This document shows positions 17,315 to 26,003 of a DNA stretch of 64,000 nt, piece after piece. This DNA is from Arthrobacter ulcerisalmonis (lineage in GTDB: Bacteria; Actinomycetota; Actinomycetes; Actinomycetales; Micrococcaceae), in the NCBI RefSeq assembly GCF_900609065.1, contig NZ_UXAU01000020.1:62001-126000 (forward strand), given 5' to 3'. The notes under the pieces are model-generated. The model worked only from the letters and a program-made list of their open reading frames with translations, made no database searches and had not been told where the DNA came from. Position numbers and translations under genes: made by a program. The stretch's first letter is position 1. Every line of letters begins with the position of its first letter.

Positions 17315-17347
17315 AAGGTGTCGCATCCCGTGAAGCAAGGTGTCGCA
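17315..17347. repeat. Two direct repeats AAGGTGTCGCA in the bkd-araC gap
   Basis: AAGGTGTCGCA occurs at 17315-17325 and 17337-17347, 22 bp apart (about two helical turns), between the convergent bkd and araC-type genes. The rest of the gap 17099-17377 holds an imperfect GATTC/GAATC inverted repeat near 17210-17230 and no supportable gene. Confidence 0.5.
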
Positions 17348-17377
17348 AAAGTTAGAGGTCAGCGTTTGCGCAGAAGT

Positions 17378-18346
17378 TCAGGCAGCTGGTCGGCCCAGGG
17401 ACCGGACGTCCCTGGGCGAGCCGTAGCCTGCGGCTTGCAGGGTGCGGCGGAGGTGGCCCAGTGACGCGAATCCGGAGTTGGCTGCCACCTGCTCCAGGCT
17501 GAGCACGGCGTAGGCGGGGTCGGTCAGCAGCCGCAACGCTAGGTCGATCCGGCCCTGGCGGATCTGCTCGGCCACGGCCACCCCGCGTTTGTGAAATTCA
17601 CGCTGCAGTTGACGCAAGGAGACGTTGAACTCTTGGGCCAGAAGGTGCGGTGTCAGTGTTGGATCGCCGGCGGACGCAGCGATGAACGCCATGGCCCTGT
17701 CGTACAACGCCGGTTTACGCCCACCCTGTCCCGCCCCGTGGTGCTCCAGGAAGAGCCCGCCAAGCATTTCGTGCACCAGCTTCTCCATGAAGTAGGCGGC
17801 CACATTGGAGGCGGTGGCATTGTCCTGCACCAGGGACTCGAGGAATTGTGCCACAGGGGCAAGCAGCGCACTGTCCTGCCGAAACGCGGTGGGTTGGGTT
17901 CCCGCGGCAATGCCAAAGTCAACCAGAACTTGGCGGGGGATCTTGGCCACGATGACCCGACCGGGCGAGCTCCAGTAGGCGCTGAAGCTGGCAAGCCCGC
18001 TGCCCAGCCAGCAGGATCCGGGCTGGGAGGTGATGAGACCCTGGGTGCGGCCGTCAATGGTTACCGGGCTGTCCCTGACAAAGTAGCAAAGCACCTCATC
18101 GGTGCCCGGGGCTGGAGCACGTACCTGCAGCACTCCCGGGCTGGCCGCCACCTCCATGATGACGGTGGCGCCAAAGCGGATGGCTTTGACTCCCACCTGC
18201 TGGTTATGGCTGGGCCGGACGGCAAGCGGTAGCCCGGGAGTTGGGTCCGGGACTGTGCCCGAACCGTCCAGTACCTGCTTAAATCGCTTGGCCCCCACAG
18301 CTGATGCCCCCCGGCTCCGGGCGCCGCTCGCGGTTGGCCCGGACAT
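17378..18346 (-). CDS. AraC family transcriptional regulator
   Basis: 322 aa. Residues about 75-200 fit the AraC-binding-like sensor domain found in NphR/FeaR-type activators (VIMEVAASPGVLQVRAP, CWLGSGLASFSAYWSSP). The C-terminus has two helix-turn-helices: LTPHLLAQEFNVSLRQLQRE and LSLEQVAANSGFASLGHLRR. Such proteins usually activate a catabolic operon in response to an aromatic or amine substrate, but no obvious target is adjacent: the flanking genes are bkd (convergent) and a metallo-hydrolase (divergent, at 18534). The divergent hydrolase is the best candidate target. Confidence 0.88.
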   Translation of the reverse strand: MSGPTASGARSRGASAVGAKRFKQVLDGSGTVPDPTPGLPLAVRPSHNQQVGVKAIRFGATVIMEVAASPGVLQVRAPAPGTDEVLCYFVRDSPVTIDGRTQGLITSQPGSCWLGSGLASFSAYWSSPGRVIVAKIPRQVLVDFGIAAGTQPTAFRQDSALLAPVAQFLESLVQDNATASNVAAYFMEKLVHEMLGGLFLEHHGAGQGGRKPALYDRAMAFIAASAGDPTLTPHLLAQEFNVSLRQLQREFHKRGVAVAEQIRQGRIDLALRLLTDPAYAVLSLEQVAANSGFASLGHLRRTLQAAGYGSPRDVRSLGRPAA

Positions 18347-18533
18347 TCAAACTCACGTTCCCCCAGCGGGTCCGTCTGCATAGATTGGCATGGGACAGCC
18401 CGGTCAGCCTGCGATGGTAGCCAAAAGGATGAGGTGGGCGTGGACGCGGGCATCCCCGCTTCCGGACCGGTGACTGGGTAGACTCAGTCCCAACAGAACG
18501 CGATCGCAGTACTGCGGGAGGTACGGACACACC

Positions 18534-19349
18534 ATGGCGGAGTGGCTAGAAGTCGGCCCGGACAATTACGTCTTGATCACCGAGGGGTCTCAGCTCAACA
18601 CCGGGTTGGTGGTGGGGGCCCAAAGAGCCTTGGTCATCGACACCGGCTGTGGGCCCCGGCAAGGGCGCGAGATCCTGGATGCGGTACGGAGCAAAACCTC
18701 CCTGCCCCTGGTGGTGGTGAACACGCATGCGCATTACGACCATTTTTTTGGGAACGCGGTCTTCGCCGAGGACGGCGCCACTGATTTCTGGGCACATGAG
18801 AATTGCGCTGCCGAGATTGACGCGCGCGGTGATCTTCAGCGGCGCTTCGTGGGAACCCTGGAGCCGGAAATGGCTGCTGGCGAAGGCCAAAACATCGAGC
18901 TCGTGGTGCCCAACGCCATTGTGAAGGACCAGCCCGTGCTGGTGGATCTGGGTGGCATTACCGCCACCCTGTTCTACTTGGGCCGCGGACACACTGACGG
19001 TGACCTCCTGGTGGGAACGCCCACCACCCTTTACGTTGGCGACCTGGTGGAACAAGGCGCCCACCCGTCATTTGAGGATTCGTTCCCCGAAGACTGGGCC
19101 GATTCGCTGCGTCATATTTCCGCGCTCCGGCACCGCTACGAATTCCTGATTCCTGGCCACGGCCAACCCTGCAGCGACGAATTCGTCAACACCATGGCTA
19201 ACACCATGACTACCGCTGTGCGGCAGGCAACGCAGTCCATCCGCGACATGCCTAGCGACGCCACCAAGGCCATCCCCATCCTGCCGTACGGGCCGGAGCA
19301 GTCCCGCTGGTTTATCAAGCGGCTGCGGGAGACCTCGAGGGAACGCTAA
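18534..19349 (+). CDS. Metallo-beta-lactamase fold hydrolase
   Basis: 271 aa; ATG preceded by GGGAGGT. The zinc motif HxHxDH is complete in NTHAHYDHFFGN (His65, His67, Asp69, His70). GRGHTDGDLLV, YVGDLVEQGAHPS and FLIPGHGQP supply the remaining ligands of a dinuclear site. Family members include glyoxalase II-like thioesterases, lactonases and quinol-type hydrolases; no signal peptide is present, so a cytoplasmic enzyme rather than a secreted beta-lactamase is likely. It is divergent from the AraC-type regulator. Confidence 0.85.
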   Translation: MAEWLEVGPDNYVLITEGSQLNTGLVVGAQRALVIDTGCGPRQGREILDAVRSKTSLPLVVVNTHAHYDHFFGNAVFAEDGATDFWAHENCAAEIDARGDLQRRFVGTLEPEMAAGEGQNIELVVPNAIVKDQPVLVDLGGITATLFYLGRGHTDGDLLVGTPTTLYVGDLVEQGAHPSFEDSFPEDWADSLRHISALRHRYEFLIPGHGQPCSDEFVNTMANTMTTAVRQATQSIRDMPSDATKAIPILPYGPEQSRWFIKRLRETSRER

Positions 19350-19449
19350 ACCCATGCGGGACGCTGCCGCTCGGGGAGCAGCAAGCGCCTAAACTTACAC
19401 ACTCAACCAACGCTGCACTTTTGCGGCCTTTCGTCCCGGGGGGACTGCC

Positions 19450-20745
19450 ATGCCCGATCCGGCAGATCAGAACGCAAGCTCATCAGCAGGGGACGCAGGG
19501 CAATCGCTGCCCAGCCGCCGTCGCGATCTCCGTCGCTCCGGTGGCGACGCGGCGGGACCCCGGACAGGAACCATGCCAATCATCACGTCCGCACCATCCA
19601 GCCGGTCCGACGAAGGACCCCAGCCTGCGCCCCGCTCCTCGTGGGCGGCCGCGGCTGCTGCAGCCGATGCTGCTTCGGTGGATGCCCCGCCAACGCCTGC
19701 TTCCGTGGATGGCCCCGCAACGCCTGCGGCGGGATCGGTTCCGCCGGTACCCAATGCTCAACCCAGCCTGCGCCGGGTGCGGCCTACTGTGGCCGATACC
19801 ATCTCGGACACCCCCATGCCTGACTTCATCAGCTCGCCGGGTTCGTTCGTCAAGGAACAGAAGCCCCGGCCCGTTGGTGGCGTGCGGGGAGCCCTCTATG
19901 ACGTGACCGGCGGGGCCTGGAACATGGGTCCGGGTGCCAAGCAGCGCGAAGAAGACGAACTGGCGCTGCGGATTTCGCGCCAGCTCCAGGGCAGTTATAA
20001 CACTGCTGTGTTAAGTCTCAAGGGCGGGATCGGCAAAACATCCACCACTGTTGGCGTGGGTTTGATGCTGGCCGAGTACCGCGGAGATGCTCCCTGCGCC
20101 ATCGACGCCAACCCGGACTCCGGCGACCTTGTGGAGCGGGCCTTGGGCGAGGGCATCTATCAGCGGTCCACGCCCCGCACCATTACCGACCTGCTCAACA
20201 ACATTGACTCGATTGATTCGCTGACGTCCCTGGCGCGCTACATGCACCACGCCGGCCGCCTGCACCTCATTGCGGGCGAACAGGATCCGGAGCTCTCGGA
20301 CTCCCTCACGGCTGCCGAGTACCTGCAGATCCGCAAACTCATCTCCAACTACTACTCCGTTGCCCTGACAGACTGCGGGACCGGCGTGACCCACAAGGCG
20401 ATGAGCGGGATCCTGCAATCCGCCGACAACTTGGTCATCGCTGCAGGCTATGCCGTTAGTGGCGCCAAGCGGGCCCGCAGCACCCTGAGCTGGTTGGCCA
20501 GCCACGGGTACGAAGATCTGGCCCGGAATGCCATCGTTGTCATCACGGATAAGGATGAGGTTTCTTCCCGTGTGGACAAGGACGCCATTGAGGAGCACCT
20601 CGCGGGAATCTGCCGCCAACTCATTGCCGTGCCGCACGATCGGGGAGTGGCTGACGGGGATCTGGTGACCCTGAGCGCGCTCCGTCCGGAGACCCGCAGG
20701 GCCTACAAGGAGATCGCCGCCGCGATCGTTGACGGATACAGGTAG
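19450..20745 (+). CDS. ParA/MinD-like ATPase with a long disordered N-terminus
   Basis: 431 aa. Residues 1-150 are Pro/Ala/Ser-rich and low complexity. The ATPase begins with the deviant Walker A LSLKGGIGKTSTTVGVGL (Lys191 and Lys196), followed by CAIDANPDSGDL (switch I) and VALTDCGTGV (Walker B-like). It resembles the chromosomal MinD/ParA-like proteins of actinobacteria, including those near type VII secretion loci. No ParB partner, centromere-like repeat or secretion gene is adjacent. It may position an unknown cargo such as a membrane or secretion complex. Confidence 0.82.
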   Translation: MPDPADQNASSSAGDAGQSLPSRRRDLRRSGGDAAGPRTGTMPIITSAPSSRSDEGPQPAPRSSWAAAAAAADAASVDAPPTPASVDGPATPAAGSVPPVPNAQPSLRRVRPTVADTISDTPMPDFISSPGSFVKEQKPRPVGGVRGALYDVTGGAWNMGPGAKQREEDELALRISRQLQGSYNTAVLSLKGGIGKTSTTVGVGLMLAEYRGDAPCAIDANPDSGDLVERALGEGIYQRSTPRTITDLLNNIDSIDSLTSLARYMHHAGRLHLIAGEQDPELSDSLTAAEYLQIRKLISNYYSVALTDCGTGVTHKAMSGILQSADNLVIAAGYAVSGAKRARSTLSWLASHGYEDLARNAIVVITDKDEVSSRVDKDAIEEHLAGICRQLIAVPHDRGVADGDLVTLSALRPETRRAYKEIAAAIVDGYR

Positions 20746-20812
20746 TCACCGCGTAAAAAGGCGCGTACTGGCTACTCGGGCGGAGCGAAGTAGGGACTCA
20801 TAAGCTCACTTC

Positions 20813-21019
20813 ATGATCAATCTCATTGATGACGTGCGCCGTAGTCGCCGCACGTCACACCGTCTCAGCATTGAGAAAGTCGGTCTTGCCGCGGTTTCCG
20901 TCACGTGTGCAGCGGTGTTGCTGCCGGCGATCGGGTTTCACGCCATTGCCACGTCCCTGACCTTCGCCCGGAAGGCCCAAGCACCAGCGGATGTGGAGCA
21001 CAGTTACCTCATCACGTAG
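20813..21019 (+). CDS. Small hypothetical membrane protein, 68 aa
   Basis: The product has a basic N-terminus (DVRRSRRTSHRLS) and one probable membrane helix (KVGLAAVSVTCAAVLLPAIGF). I do not recognise it. It lies 67 bases after the ParA-like gene in the same direction and is followed at once by a strong terminator, which supports it being expressed, possibly with the ATPase. Confidence 0.5.
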   Translation: MINLIDDVRRSRRTSHRLSIEKVGLAAVSVTCAAVLLPAIGFHAIATSLTFARKAQAPADVEHSYLIT

Positions 21020-21039
21020 GTAGTGCACATCAGGGAACA

Positions 21040-21073
21040 CAAATACCCGGCACGGCAACGCGCCGGGTATTTG
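21040..21073 (+). terminator. Strong intrinsic terminator
   Basis: CAAATACCCGGC (21040-21051) pairs perfectly with GCCGGGTATTTG (21062-21073) over 12 bp around a 10-base loop. It closes the ParA-like/68-aa gene unit and stands 8 bases before the first array of the 32-bp-spaced repeats. Confidence 0.85.
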
Positions 21074-21080
21074 CGTGCCC

Positions 21081-21185
21081 CCACCAACCCTCCCGGAGCT
21101 TTCACGCCTGTAACCCCATCCCTCCCGGAGCTGTTGCGCCCAAAACGGCAGCCCTCCCGGAGCTGTTGCGCCCTTTACCTGCTGG
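21081..21185 (+). repeat. Array A of the 32-bp phased CTCCCGGAG repeat
   Basis: CTCCCGGAG starts at 21090, 21122 and 21154, exactly 32 bp apart, after a CCACCAACC flank. The 23 bases between cores differ, but copies 2 and 3 share CTGTTGCGCCC after the core. The third unit runs over the last codons and stop of the convergent GAF/ANTAR gene (stop at 21175-21177). The same layout recurs at 46741 and, inverted, at 51414. Confidence 0.9.
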
Positions 21186-21915
21186 ATTTGGCCGTCTGGT
21201 CCGACGTCAGGTTTTGCAGAACGCTTTCGGCCACGCTGGAGACTTGGAGGCCACGCAGTTGCGAGGTGTGGGCCAGCTTCCCGAAGGCGTCCGAATAGGT
21301 GGAACGCGTTTGGGCCATGATCACTCCGCAGGCCACGTCAATGGATTTGCGGCTTTCCAGGACAGTGCCCAGGTTGTCTGCTGCTGACCGGATGCCGTGT
21401 ACTTCGAGCGCCAGTTTGAGGCTATGCGATGCCACAGCGGCGAACCGGTGAGCTTCCCCTACTACCTCGGGCGCGAACTTGAACCCGGCGGGTCCCAGCA
21501 GCACCAAGGCGCAGGTTGAGCCGGCGTCTAACCGGACCGGAATGGCCAAGCTGCCACCGTACGTACCTACCACCACTGAGCCTACGGAGCCCAAGGCATC
21601 TGCCATGGGTCCGCCGCCGTCTTCCAACGCCGCGAGTGTTGCGGCCCGCTGGTTGTTGGCTGCGCTGAGAGTGCCTCGTCGCACTCGCTTCAAGGTGGCC
21701 GCACAGTCAATATCGACGCCGGCCAGGCTGCTGATGGTCTGCGCCGCTACCTCAGTGAGGCGGCGCAGGGAGCCCTGCTCGGACTCCGTGTTGGAAACCA
21801 GGTCCAACAAATACCCTGATGGCACAGATGCTGGCTGGTCCGCCTGCTGTCCATTCCCCACTTCACTTGGCTCAGTTGCCAAGTCTTGCCCCACCACTAA
21901 TGGACGTGCTGTCAC
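21175..21915 (-). CDS. GAF-type sensor with C-terminal ANTAR RNA-binding domain
   Basis: 246 aa from the GTG at 21915, which has GGGGGC seven bases upstream; the longer frame to 22068 lacks this support. The N-terminal two-thirds resembles a GAF domain (SLAIPVRLDAGSTCALVLLG). The last 60 residues are an ANTAR domain (SRKSIDVACGVIMAQTRSTY, then SDAFGKLAHTSQLRGLQV). ANTAR proteins bind paired hairpins in nascent RNA and prevent termination. The 3' end overlaps repeat array A. A second GAF/ANTAR protein lies at 29257. Confidence 0.85.
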   Translation of the reverse strand: MTARPLVVGQDLATEPSEVGNGQQADQPASVPSGYLLDLVSNTESEQGSLRRLTEVAAQTISSLAGVDIDCAATLKRVRRGTLSAANNQRAATLAALEDGGGPMADALGSVGSVVVGTYGGSLAIPVRLDAGSTCALVLLGPAGFKFAPEVVGEAHRFAAVASHSLKLALEVHGIRSAADNLGTVLESRKSIDVACGVIMAQTRSTYSDAFGKLAHTSQLRGLQVSSVAESVLQNLTSDQTAKSSR

Positions 21916-22396
21916 TGTATTGCCCCCGTAAAAAACATTTCCCCCATGCTGCACATAGGCTACGTACGAACTTATGAGAGTGGGAGCTGGGGCACACGAG
22001 TACGGGGTACTCGACTTTGGGAGCAGCCAACTCGTGTGTACTCGCTTTTGTGCAAGTGAAGTACGCATCGCTACCCGCGGGCACGGTGCCGGGCCGGTTA
22101 AGCCCGAAGATCGGGAACTACGCGCGGAAGACCAGCCACCACGGTAGGATGGGGGAGTACCGGCCCTCTCGCCGTGCAGCCTTTCCAGTTCTGGCGTCAG
22201 TCCGGAGCAAGGTTGCTTCGGCTACCGGGGTCACCGGTCCCGTTGTAGGGGGACAGCACCTCTGTGCTGGTTCCCGTTCGTAGCATCTGGCTGCGCTGCA
22301 GGGTCCGGGAGGGGCTTTAATTGGCCCCGAAGTGTCCCGGCAGTCCACGTCGGGTCCGCCCGTCCGCTGAATTGCGGTCTATCGGAGGAGAAGTTC
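21916..22396. other. 481-base divergent gap with several small inverted repeats
   Basis: No supportable gene. Inverted repeats occur at 22224-22238 (ACCGG/CCGGT), 22254-22269 (CAGCAC, CTCT loop, GTGCTG) and 22311-22328 (GGGGC/GCCCC). The last lies 69 bases before the helicase start. The stretch may be a structured 5' leader or small RNA, but it has no signature of tmRNA, RNase P RNA, SRP RNA or a riboswitch that I recognise. Confidence 0.3.
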
Positions 22397-24592
22397 TTGG
22401 CTCGAGGCCAACGCCAATCAGGCACTGCCCGCAGGGGCGCCACCACTGGCGATTCAGGACGCTCCGGCGACGCCGGCCGTTCAGCCGGCGGTGCACGCCG
22501 CGGGGGACAGCGGGCAACCCGCCGCCCACGCGATCTCGACAATGAGGGCATGATTCCCGTGTTGGCCAAGGCCGTCCGCGAGGTAGAGGGAGCCGCGCAA
22601 CGAGGCAAGGTCCGGCCTGCGGGCAGGACCACCTTCCAGGTGGTGGCCCTCCTGGTCCGCGAAGAGCGGGCTCGGATCAAGAACGATCCGGAGAGCACCG
22701 AAACGCAGCGGGCTGAGCAGCTCAAACGCCTCGACGGGGTGGCCACCATCCTCGCGAAGACCGCCGCGCGGGACACCTCGCTGCTGGTGCTCCTGCCTGA
22801 GGACGCGCCCGTCTCCGACGCCGCCGTCAGCCTCAAGCGCGACATGCAGCGGGCCGCGGGTGTTGAGGTCGCCGAGGCGCCCAAACCCGATCCCGTGCTG
22901 GACCCCTTCGCCGTGGTGCCGGAGCGCAGCGTGGTTCCCCAGTCCGTGGTCTCCCGGCAGTTGGCCAACCCCTTCCTCGCCCCCGATTTCTCCGCCGTCG
23001 ACCATAACCGGCCTACCGGCAGGCTCAGCAGTTGGGAGCTTTTGGGCCCGTTGTTCCGCTCTTTCGAGTACGGCGGCGCGAGTTCCTGCATGGATTTGCC
23101 GGATACGACAGCGGTCAAGGCCCCCGTGGGTCTGGAACTGATGAAGCACCAGGCGCAGTTGGTGGGCGCCGCCGCTGATGGTCACCGGACCTTCCTCCTG
23201 GCCGACGAGCCCGGGCTCGGCAAGACGGCGCAGGCACTCCTTGCCGCCGAGGCCGCCGATGCTTTCCCGCTGTTGGTGGTGGTGCCCAACGTGGTCAAGA
23301 CCAACTGGGCGCGCGAAGCGGAACGCTGGACTCCCCGCCGCACCGCCACCGTGGTGAACGGCAACGGCGACACTATTGACGGCTTCGCGGACATCGTGGT
23401 GGTCAATTACGAGGTCCTGGACCGGCACGTGGGTTGGCTGGGCACGTTTGGTTTCCGCGGCATGGTGGTGGACGAGGCCCACTTCATCAAGAACAAAACC
23501 TCGCAGCGCTCGCAGCACGTCCTGCAGCTCTCTGCGCAGATCCGCGAACGCTCGGCTCGCCCGCTGCTGATGGCTTTGACGGGTACGCCACTGATCAATG
23601 ACATCGAAGATTTCCGCGCCATCTGGCAGTTCCTGGGCTGGATTGACGACAAGAAACCGCTGGCGAAACTGATGAGATCGCTGGAGGAAAATGGCCTGAC
23701 GCCCGCTGACTCCGGTTTCTACACCGCAGCCCGGGGCAGCGTGGTGGACCTGGGTATTGTGCGGCGCCGCAAGGTGGACGTGGCCGCAGACATCCCCGCC
23801 CGGCGGATCGCTGACCTTCCCGTTGAGCTCGATGATGAGGCTGGCCGGACCATCCGCGCCGCCGAGCGTGACCTGGCAAACCGCCTGGTGCAACGCTACG
23901 ATTCAGCGCTGGAACACCGCCGCTCCAGCGTGCCCGTGGCTGGCATCGACCACGAACTGGTGCGGCGCGTTGCCCGCTGGGAACGCGAAGACACCAAGAG
24001 CGCCGGGCCGGAAGAAAACGTCTTTGGCGTCATGCGAAAGATCGGCCAGGCCAAGGCTGGACTGGCCGCAGACTACGCAGCCCAACTGGCCCGCAACGTG
24101 GGCAAGGTGGTGTTCTTCGCCAAGCACATCGACGTCATGGACGTCGCCGAAGAGACCTTTGCCCGCCGCGGGCTGCGTTACTCGTCCATCCGCGGAGACC
24201 AGTCGGCCAAGCAGCGGCAGGAGAACATCGACGCGTTCATCAACGATCCCGATGTCGCCGTCGTGGTGTGTTCCCTCAGTGCCGCCGGCGTGGGCCTGAA
24301 CCTGCAGGTTGCCTCCAACGTGGTGCTTGCTGAGCTCTCGTGGACGGATGCCGAGCAGACGCAGGCCATTGACCGCGTGCACCGCATTGGCCAGGCAGAA
24401 CCGGTGACGGCGTGGCGCATCATTGCGGCGCAGACCATCGACTCCAAGGTGGCGCAGCTGATCGATTCCAAGGCTGGGCTCGCGGCCCGGGCACTGGACG
24501 GGTCGGACGAGGACATTACGTCCTCGGAGGACATCCAGTTGGGTGCCCTGGTGGCGCTGCTGACCGAAGCGCTGGAGGCCCGGCGCAGCTGA
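22397..24592 (+). CDS. SNF2-family DEAD/DEAH helicase
   Basis: 731 aa from a TTG with a strong GGAGGAG seven bases upstream. After an Arg/Gly-rich N-terminus and a helical region (residues 45-150), the SNF2 motor carries Walker A DEPGLGKTAQ (about 270-280), DEAH in VVDEAHFIKN (about 357), LMALTGTPLIND, and the C-terminal lobe with YSSIRGDQSAKQRQ, SLSAAGVGLNLQ and the arginine-finger motif DRVHRIGQ. Family members are ATP-driven DNA translocases acting in repair or on stalled transcription; the short length without extra domains is closest to HepA/SMARCAL1-like proteins. No nuclease or methylase is adjacent, so a defence-island role is not supported. Confidence 0.88.
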   Translation: MARGQRQSGTARRGATTGDSGRSGDAGRSAGGARRGGQRATRRPRDLDNEGMIPVLAKAVREVEGAAQRGKVRPAGRTTFQVVALLVREERARIKNDPESTETQRAEQLKRLDGVATILAKTAARDTSLLVLLPEDAPVSDAAVSLKRDMQRAAGVEVAEAPKPDPVLDPFAVVPERSVVPQSVVSRQLANPFLAPDFSAVDHNRPTGRLSSWELLGPLFRSFEYGGASSCMDLPDTTAVKAPVGLELMKHQAQLVGAAADGHRTFLLADEPGLGKTAQALLAAEAADAFPLLVVVPNVVKTNWAREAERWTPRRTATVVNGNGDTIDGFADIVVVNYEVLDRHVGWLGTFGFRGMVVDEAHFIKNKTSQRSQHVLQLSAQIRERSARPLLMALTGTPLINDIEDFRAIWQFLGWIDDKKPLAKLMRSLEENGLTPADSGFYTAARGSVVDLGIVRRRKVDVAADIPARRIADLPVELDDEAGRTIRAAERDLANRLVQRYDSALEHRRSSVPVAGIDHELVRRVARWEREDTKSAGPEENVFGVMRKIGQAKAGLAADYAAQLARNVGKVVFFAKHIDVMDVAEETFARRGLRYSSIRGDQSAKQRQENIDAFINDPDVAVVVCSLSAAGVGLNLQVASNVVLAELSWTDAEQTQAIDRVHRIGQAEPVTAWRIIAAQTIDSKVAQLIDSKAGLAARALDGSDEDITSSEDIQLGALVALLTEALEARRS

Positions 24593-24595
24593 CTC

Positions 24596-25420
24596 TCAGG
24601 AGTCGCGGGGCAGAACCAGGAGGAAGCCTTCTTCCAGGTCGCTGCTCCAGCGCCGCGGCTCGCGGATCACGAACTGCGCCGCCAGCTCCTGGGGCGTGAG
24701 TAGGCTGTTCGGAGCGGGAGATGGCCCCCATTTGGTGTCGCCATGCGGGTAGAGCGGGTCCAGGATGTTGACGCCTGTGACCGTGAAATCGGCGAACTTC
24801 TGTGGATCTCCGACTGACTCGAAACCGCTCATCACCCACGCATGCCGACCGCTCCACATGACCAGGCCTACTGGGCGTCCCGTTTCGGCGAGGGCGCGGG
24901 CGGCAGTCCGGACGGCGTCGTCGTACGTGGCGATGCTGACGACGGCGTAGGGTCCCATCCCGGATTCGGTGAGGACCTGCGCCCAGCCGAACGGGTTGGC
25001 GCCGTTGTAGGCGTTGGCGGAGAGCGCCCGCGCGCGTTCCCAGAGCGCGCTTTGCTGGCCGCTGTCCGCCCAGGTGCTGCCGCCGGTGTCGTCGATGAGA
25101 TTGTGCGCCATCTGGATGCTCGCCGCAACGCACCAGTCGAACGTGTACTGGGGGACCCAATCGCCCTCCTGGAAGAGGTTGACGGCGTAGGGTTGCGGGG
25201 TTTCCGGGGGTGGCGCGGCTACCGGCGGTTCCGCTGCGGAAGGGGCCGACGACGCCGGGGCTGCTGCGGCCATTTGGGCTGCGGCGGTCTCTTGGGCCGG
25301 CGCTGCCGTGGTTGCCACCGGCGTGACGCCAGGCGCTGCACTGCCCGCTGGGGAGCAGGCCGCCAGGGCGATTGCCGCGGCAGCGAGCCAAGCCAGGAGA
25401 CGGGAGTGCGCGCCAGTCAT
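24596..25420 (-). CDS. Lipoprotein with C39-like (papain-fold) peptidase domain
   Basis: 274 aa, convergent with the helicase and ending three bases from its stop. A lipobox ends LAAC (Cys22), followed by an Ala/Pro-rich spacer to about residue 80. The globular part has the papain-type order: DWCVAASIQM with Cys97 as likely nucleophile, GRHAWVMSGF with the likely His, and NILDPLYP. This matches C39-like peptidase domains. It would act as an anchored protease or peptidoglycan/peptide-processing enzyme on the outer face. The substrate is unknown. Confidence 0.75.
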   Translation of the reverse strand: MTGAHSRLLAWLAAAAIALAACSPAGSAAPGVTPVATTAAPAQETAAAQMAAAAPASSAPSAAEPPVAAPPPETPQPYAVNLFQEGDWVPQYTFDWCVAASIQMAHNLIDDTGGSTWADSGQQSALWERARALSANAYNGANPFGWAQVLTESGMGPYAVVSIATYDDAVRTAARALAETGRPVGLVMWSGRHAWVMSGFESVGDPQKFADFTVTGVNILDPLYPHGDTKWGPSPAPNSLLTPQELAAQFVIREPRRWSSDLEEGFLLVLPRDS

Positions 25421-25549
25421 GATGGGCCCATCCTACTGCCGCGGTCCCGTGGCGGCGAAGAGTTTTCCACCACCTCGGAGTCCGGCTATCCGTGTGTGCA
25501 GATACAACCGGTCTTGGAGGTGATGGTGGCGTGGAGATCGAGGTGCGGG

Positions 25550-25873
25550 CTAGGCCGCTACCAAGCCCGGCACTGCGTGGTCGACTCGGCGCGGCGCCAA
25601 AATACTGATGTGGCACGGCGCCTGCTGCGGATCGACCGTGAGCGGCAAATGGTGTTCTCGTGACGAGGCCTGAAGCATCGCCAAGGCGTCCTGATCCACC
25701 CAAGCATGCGAGACATCCAGGTTAACCTGCAGGTTTTGCTTCAGTGCGTTGGCCCGCTTGGCCACAACGTACAGCGCATGAACACTGTTAATGGTGATGT
25801 GGCCTTTGGCGATCACCTGGGCTACCGAGTGATCCAGATCGAGCCGGACCACCACATTGAGCTTTGCTGTCAT
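25550..25873 (-). CDS. Small protein with possible STAS-like fold
   Basis: 107 aa. The pattern of beta-strands and the stretch LQVNLDVSHAWVDQDALAML resembles anti-sigma-factor antagonists (STAS), where a Ser or Thr after the Asp is phosphorylated; here the equivalent position is not clearly conserved. There is no anti-sigma kinase next to it. Treat it as an uncharacterised cytoplasmic protein with a tentative STAS link. Confidence 0.5.
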   Translation of the reverse strand: MTAKLNVVVRLDLDHSVAQVIAKGHITINSVHALYVVAKRANALKQNLQVNLDVSHAWVDQDALAMLQASSREHHLPLTVDPQQAPCHISILAPRRVDHAVPGLVAA

Positions 25874-26003
25874 TTCCGTAAAACCTTCCCCCGCATTGGC
25901 TGCGACGCTGCAGCTTCTTGCATGGCTGTTTCCCCAGCCACCATCAGATTAGGGAGTCAGTGTGACCTGCGCAACATCGCTCGTATTGTTACGAAGCGAG
26001 CTG

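Noticed and set aside
22481-23893. A 470-codon minus-strand frame opposite the SNF2 helicase
   Set aside because: It is antisense to a clear helicase; its His/Val/Gly-rich composition is what GC-rich shadow frames produce.
22397-24592. SNF2 helicase as part of a defence island
   Set aside because: No nuclease, methylase or other defence gene is next to it; the neighbours are an ANTAR regulator and a lipoprotein.
24516-25703. A 395-codon minus-strand frame overlapping the C39-like lipoprotein
   Set aside because: The alternate frame at 24596-25420 has a lipobox and peptidase motifs; this one does not.
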